19,129 bases of DNA from a candidate division Zixibacteria bacterium 4484_93 (GTDB taxonomy: Bacteria > UBP14 > UBA6098 > 4484-93). The notes below the pieces were generated by a model. It saw only the letters and a program-made list of their open reading frames with translations, searched no databases and had not been told where the DNA came from. Location of the stretch: assembly GCA_002085385.1 (NCBI GenBank), contig NATO01000010.1, positions 1 to 19,129 of the forward strand. Reading direction: 5' to 3'. The translations under genes were made by a program, and so were the position numbers. This document shows, in pieces, positions 15,348 through 19,129 of this stretch (its first letter is position 1; the number at the start of each line of letters is the position of its first letter).

Positions 15348-18300
15348 ATGAAGCGACTTTTTATCTTTTTATTTCTTATATCGTTTCTTTTTATATCGTT
15401 TCTTGCCGGGATTGCCAATGCCGACTACGGCACAAGAAAGTCTGTCTATGGACGCTGGAGCGATGAGGGAAAACTAACCTATTCCCGCCATGGTATTCGG
15501 GTCTGCATCGACAACGAAGATGGCCGCTTTACCGAGGGTTTAACAACGGGAGAGCGTCTTCTGTTTGGTTTCCCTGGTGAGGGTTCCACATCGCATACGA
15601 ATTTCCGTGTCGATGGCGTAATATACTCGAACTACAACTGGATTACAGGGGCTACCTATGTTACCTGCTCCGCTGCTCCACATATTGTCGATACATCCGT
15701 CGTCTGCTCCTGGGATATAACAGGCGTTAGAATTGAGCAGGTTCTGACCCCTGTTGAGATTATACCCGGACTTGGAACCCTTTTCATCGAGTATTACTGC
15801 ACGCCAACGGATGGCAGGTCTCATACGGTCGGGATATTACTCGAGCTGGACACGATGATAGATGACAACGACGCAGCGCCTTTATCAACCGCCTTTGGAT
15901 ATGCAGAGGCTCCTGGTTCCTCCGGGCGTGAGCAGGAATTCCGAGCGCCCTATATGCCGAACTACTGGCAGGCTTTCGAGGTCGGCCCCGACCAGCCGCC
16001 GGAATACCTCGTCGGACAGGGGATACTCTATGGCTGGGGAGCGACTATGCCTGACCGATTCTGTGTCGGCTCCTGGCCCACCTATGTCGATGTTGCCTGG
16101 GATTATACCGCAGATACACTCCACAACACTTACTGGGATAGTGCTGTTCTCCTCTGGTGGTATCCTGTGACAATTGCCCCCGGCGACACATTCCGGGTGG
16201 GCACATATTACGGCCTTGGCGATCCAACCGTCTCTATCGGTGAGTTGACCCTGTCCTGGAACCTGCCAGGTGGACTCGACTTCGAGGACTGCAACTATTC
16301 ACCAAACCCGATTGAACTTACCGTCAATGTGCAAAATGTCGGCGACACAACTGTTTTCAATACCTACTGCACACTTCATCTTCCAGATATGATGAGCGTT
16401 GCAGCTGATGATACGATTAGATTTACCACCCCTTCAACACTCGATACCAATGAGACAGGGACTGTTTCATGGACAATAGATGTTGAGCCGTATCCGAATG
16501 ATACCGTGGTTTGCGTGAGTGTGATAGCTCACGCTGATACCGCCGACTCGAATCTCATCTTTCGATGTATCGAGCTCCCTGCCTGGAACCTGAATCCACC
16601 AACGGCTTCAATAATAACCCCGCTTCCCGATTCGATAACCTCCTGTGCCGACCATACAATCGAGATACTCATCACCGATGAAAACGATATTGAGACATCC
16701 AGCATCGAGATGACCGTCGACGGGATTGTGTACACCTGGGGCGCACCCGAACTTGCGTACGACCCTGCGATGCATAGGATATCGTTCACCCCTTCTGCTG
16801 GGCATTACTATTCCGATGGTTCGACGGTCGATGTCTGTCTCGACCATTGCGAGGATGTCTACTGCAACGATATAGTCGAGCCTCTATGCTGGAGCTTCAT
16901 TGCAGACCTTTCCGGTCCCTATGTTGACTGGTTTTCACCGCCTGAGGGGTTTATGACAACAGATGCCCAGACGGATGTCGCATTTCATCTAACGGATGAT
17001 GTATCAGATGTTAATTTTGGCTCCGTTGTCTTTACCATCAATGATTCGATGCTCTCGATATACTCCGATGGGGTATATCTTATCGGCGACACCATCATTT
17101 TTATTCCTGAGAGTATCGGGGTCGACTTCTCCAGCGTTGAGACGGTCTGGGTTCAGGTAATCAGGGCTGAGGATATGCCTTTTTACTGTGACCCGAACCC
17201 GCTTCAAGAGGCACCTTTCAGCTGGTATTTTATCGTCGCTGACAACGACACCACCGGACCGTTTTTCGATAACTTTGCTCCCACGCTCTGGCCCGCTGAT
17301 AGCGAATTTTATATCGCCTGTGACATCTGGGATACGAGCGGCGTGTATGATGACAATACAGGGCTCGAGGGACAGGGTGTTGTTCTCATATGGGATATTG
17401 ACGGAGAGTTAGATATGGACCATCTCGGCGAGCTTCAGATGGATTCCATCCCCGGAGCAGGGAGTTTCGGCAGCCGTTTCCAGACAATAACTCCTGTTCC
17501 TCCGCAGGCTGAGGGAGTGGATTTTATTTATCGGGTCAGGGCATTCGACGATGACTCCGACCTCGGGGCAGAGGATAGGCATATGAGCTGGAGCGATGAC
17601 AGGAGGGTTCTTATCTACAATGTCGTTGGACCTGAGTATCGCCTGCTCGTCCCGTATGACAGTGCATACACCAGTTGTCCACGCCAGGAGATAGATATCT
17701 GGCTCTTCGACGAGAACGGGGTCGATACATCGACCGTTTCCTTGACCTTGAACGGGGTTTCCTATAGCATCACCTCCGATGAGCTTTCCTACTATCCGGA
17801 GGAGAGTCTGCTCGTGTTTGTGCCATCTTCCAATCTGCCCTATGGAGAAAATGTGGTCACGCTCGAGCCGGTCGCCGATACTATTGGAAACTTCTCGCCT
17901 GGGGATACCTGGTCGTTCTTTGTCGATACTCGCCCACCTACTATGAGTAACAATCTCCCGGCGCAGGGAGCGGTTATTGATGCACTCCATCCTATTATCT
18001 CTTTTTCCATTGCAGATGAGCTTTCGGGACTTGTTGATTCATCGATTGTTGTCACAGTGAAAGGGAGGAGTTTCTCCATCGGCGATTATGGAGTTTCGTT
18101 CGATGAGGTAAGTGGCACGGTCGTTATAAACACCCAGGAGGCTGGGCTCTCCTTCCGGGATGGTGAGTTTGTGACCATCGATGTTTTCGCGTATGACGCT
18201 GTCGACCCTATCTTCTGTCCGCCAAATGAACTCCACACAGGATGGTCGTTCCAGATGAGTCTTATTCCCTGTAGGGAATCTCCAAACCCGATAACCCCGA

Positions 18301-18557
18301 ACAATGATGGTATCAACGACTATGCGAGCTTCAAGTTTCCCAATATGAGACAGAAGCTAACCTCAACGAGGATATACATATACGATATCCGTGGGAAGCT
18401 TGTGAGAACCATCGAGGCATCGGATGTAGTGGGTGACGATTGGCTCTGGGACGGAAGAGATGAGAGAAATCGTCTCTGTCGCCAAGGGTTGTATTTATAT
18501 GTGATAGAAGTAGATGGAGAGAAAGTTTGCAACGGAACTATAAGTATTGCAAGATAA
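15348..18557 (+). CDS. Large secreted multi-Ig protein with type-B/FlgD-like C-terminal domain
   Basis: A 1069-residue exported protein. The signal peptide is about 1-25 (hydrophobic, ending GIANA). Residues about 26-300 form a beta-rich domain I do not recognise. About 300-405 look CARDB-like (ELTVNVQNVGDTTVFN, then ETGTVSWTIDV). From about 411 come four to five Ig-like units of 100-120 residues, starting near 411, 522, 637, 760 and 862; several open with a GPxxxxxxPxxG-like strand and share ITDENDI / LFDENGV / IADELSG followed by a strand, a Y and an F/V-P motif. The C-terminus from about 975 carries SPNPITPNNDGINDY, then IYDIRGKLVRTI and QGLYLYVIEVDG, the pattern of FlgD-Ig and type-B gliding-motility-associated C-terminal domains. 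It is probably an extracellular or cell-surface protein. No enzyme motif is seen. Confidence 0.82.
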   Translation: MKRLFIFLFLISFLFISFLAGIANADYGTRKSVYGRWSDEGKLTYSRHGIRVCIDNEDGRFTEGLTTGERLLFGFPGEGSTSHTNFRVDGVIYSNYNWITGATYVTCSAAPHIVDTSVVCSWDITGVRIEQVLTPVEIIPGLGTLFIEYYCTPTDGRSHTVGILLELDTMIDDNDAAPLSTAFGYAEAPGSSGREQEFRAPYMPNYWQAFEVGPDQPPEYLVGQGILYGWGATMPDRFCVGSWPTYVDVAWDYTADTLHNTYWDSAVLLWWYPVTIAPGDTFRVGTYYGLGDPTVSIGELTLSWNLPGGLDFEDCNYSPNPIELTVNVQNVGDTTVFNTYCTLHLPDMMSVAADDTIRFTTPSTLDTNETGTVSWTIDVEPYPNDTVVCVSVIAHADTADSNLIFRCIELPAWNLNPPTASIITPLPDSITSCADHTIEILITDENDIETSSIEMTVDGIVYTWGAPELAYDPAMHRISFTPSAGHYYSDGSTVDVCLDHCEDVYCNDIVEPLCWSFIADLSGPYVDWFSPPEGFMTTDAQTDVAFHLTDDVSDVNFGSVVFTINDSMLSIYSDGVYLIGDTIIFIPESIGVDFSSVETVWVQVIRAEDMPFYCDPNPLQEAPFSWYFIVADNDTTGPFFDNFAPTLWPADSEFYIACDIWDTSGVYDDNTGLEGQGVVLIWDIDGELDMDHLGELQMDSIPGAGSFGSRFQTITPVPPQAEGVDFIYRVRAFDDDSDLGAEDRHMSWSDDRRVLIYNVVGPEYRLLVPYDSAYTSCPRQEIDIWLFDENGVDTSTVSLTLNGVSYSITSDELSYYPEESLLVFVPSSNLPYGENVVTLEPVADTIGNFSPGDTWSFFVDTRPPTMSNNLPAQGAVIDALHPIISFSIADELSGLVDSSIVVTVKGRSFSIGDYGVSFDEVSGTVVINTQEAGLSFRDGEFVTIDVFAYDAVDPIFCPPNELHTGWSFQMSLIPCRESPNPITPNNDGINDYASFKFPNMRQKLTSTRIYIYDIRGKLVRTIEASDVVGDDWLWDGRDERNRLCRQGLYLYVIEVDGEKVCNGTISIAR

Positions 18558-18573
18558 CCGACTGAAATATAAA
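18547..18573 (+). promoter_or_regulatory. Possible promoter before the PorV-like gene
   Basis: TTGCAA (18547-18552) and TATAAA (18568-18573) lie 15 nt apart, a little short for a good promoter. The first box overlaps the 3' end of the upstream gene. Transcription read-through from 15314 is an equal alternative. Confidence 0.3.
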
Positions 18574-18598
18574 GAGTTAGTTAGAAGGAGACGAACTG

Positions 18599-19129
18599 AT
18601 GAACAATCGGCGAATAAGCTTGATGTTGGTTACCGCTTTACTCATTTCAATCTCGTCTCTCTCCGCCCAGATTGACATAGGAGCGAGGCCCGAGGGAATG
18701 GGTGGTGCCTTTACGGCGGTCTCCAACGATGCAAATGCCCCTCGATGGAATCCGGCAGGGATTGAGCTCTTCCGGGAGCGTGCGTTGACTGCAGGTTTTA
18801 CGAAGAAGTACTGGGGAATTGAGGGTGATAACCTTATGAAAGGGTATGCCGCTTACATCCATCACCTTGGCAAGAGGGGGAGGTATGGCTCTTTCGCCTT
18901 TTCCTGGGCACAGTTTTTCTCGAGCACTTACTCTGAGATGGAGCTCTCCCTTTCATACTCTAAGATGCTTTTTGGCTCCCGACTTGGAAAGAATCTATCC
19001 CTCGGCGTGAACGGTAAGGTGCTGAGGTATGGTTTCAATTCGTCCAACTTTGTCGATTTTGAGCCTGCCGACCCTATTTTCTCTGATAGCTATTCGAGGC
19101 TCGGTTTCACTGCCGATGTCGGGCTCCTG
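18599..19129 (+). CDS. PorV/UPF0164-like outer-membrane protein (3' end outside window)
   Basis: The first 177 residues of an outer-membrane beta-barrel protein; the frame is open to the window end. The signal peptide is about 1-24 (MNNRRISLMLVTALLISISSL, cut after SA). It is followed at once by the family hallmark GARPEGMGGAFTAVSNDAN then WNPAGI, the start of PorV/PorQ and UPF0164 family barrels, which are FadL-like. Amphipathic strands follow (GSFAFSWAQFF, MELSLSYSKMLFG, LSLGVNGKVLRYGF). PorV in Bacteroidota is the outer-membrane shuttle of type IX secretion substrates. Its place right after a protein with a type-B-like C-terminal domain fits that role, but many FCB genomes carry several paralogues with other or unknown jobs. 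ATG 18599 follows AGAAGGAG at normal spacing. Confidence 0.85.
   Translation, partial: MNNRRISLMLVTALLISISSLSAQIDIGARPEGMGGAFTAVSNDANAPRWNPAGIELFRERALTAGFTKKYWGIEGDNLMKGYAAYIHHLGKRGRYGSFAFSWAQFFSSTYSEMELSLSYSKMLFGSRLGKNLSLGVNGKVLRYGFNSSNFVDFEPADPIFSDSYSRLGFTADVGLL

Noticed and set aside
17409..17990. Minus-strand open frame of 193 codons
   Set aside because: Lies wholly inside the multi-Ig gene; sequence has no family look and no ribosome-binding site, and the plus-strand frame has clear domain repeats.
1..19129. tRNA, rRNA, CRISPR, insertion sequence or prophage features
   Set aside because: No long direct repeats with spacers, no transposase or integrase motifs, and no intergenic space large enough for rRNA; intergenic stretches are all under 170 bp and show no cloverleaf pattern.

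Overview
The window is a compact bacterial chromosome segment of moderate GC content with almost no intergenic space and no RNA genes, IS elements or CRISPR. Several features point to the Fibrobacteres-Chlorobi-Bacteroidetes (FCB) side of the tree. Two secreted proteins end in PNPFN-type C-terminal sorting-like domains, and a third ends in a TPNNDGIND-type domain. There is a PorV/UPF0164-like outer-membrane protein at the right edge and a 31-residue bS22/mS38-like ribosomal protein. The three best promoters look like ordinary -35/-10 boxes rather than the Bacteroidota type, so an FCB candidate phylum (for example WOR-3/Stahlbacteria or Cloacimonadota-like) fits better than a true Bacteroidota. 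That placement is inference.

Left part (1-3566, + strand): a tightly coupled run of a LysM protein tail, an HU/IHF-family DNA-binding protein, a 46-residue membrane peptide ending in a CxxC motif, a NapH-like polyferredoxin, and a secreted thioredoxin-fold protein with a CPYC active site and a C-terminal sorting-like domain. The last three look like an electron path from cytoplasmic Fe-S clusters through the membrane to an exported thiol/disulfide protein. Next, at 3656-4239, come the tiny ribosomal protein and a YfcE-type metallophosphoesterase whose frame overlaps it. A convergent gene at 4251-5990 (- strand) encodes a secreted beta-helix protein.

Central part (5991-15295): a divergent promoter region of about 160 bp drives the beta-helix gene leftward and a long + strand gene string rightward. 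The string is lapA, lapB, a TPR-SPOR secreted protein, mutS, a three-part outer-membrane protein (peptidase-MA metalloprotease, six-blade TolB-like propeller, BamA-type barrel) and an NtrC-class response regulator. Each gene overlaps the next or lies about 10 nt away, so envelope assembly, mismatch repair and a sigma-54 activator probably share one transcript.

Right part (15292-19129): a separate promoter precedes a 1069-residue secreted multi-Ig protein, followed by the start of a PorV-like outer-membrane protein that runs off the window.

A window-wide signal stands out: GATC occurs only three times in 19.1 kb by my reading (about 75 expected by chance), while TCGA, with the same base composition, is abundant. 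The strongest candidates for new biology are the CxxC peptide/polyferredoxin/exported thioredoxin unit, the start-less phosphoesterase overlapping the ribosomal-protein gene, the protease-propeller-barrel protein, and the GATC avoidance.
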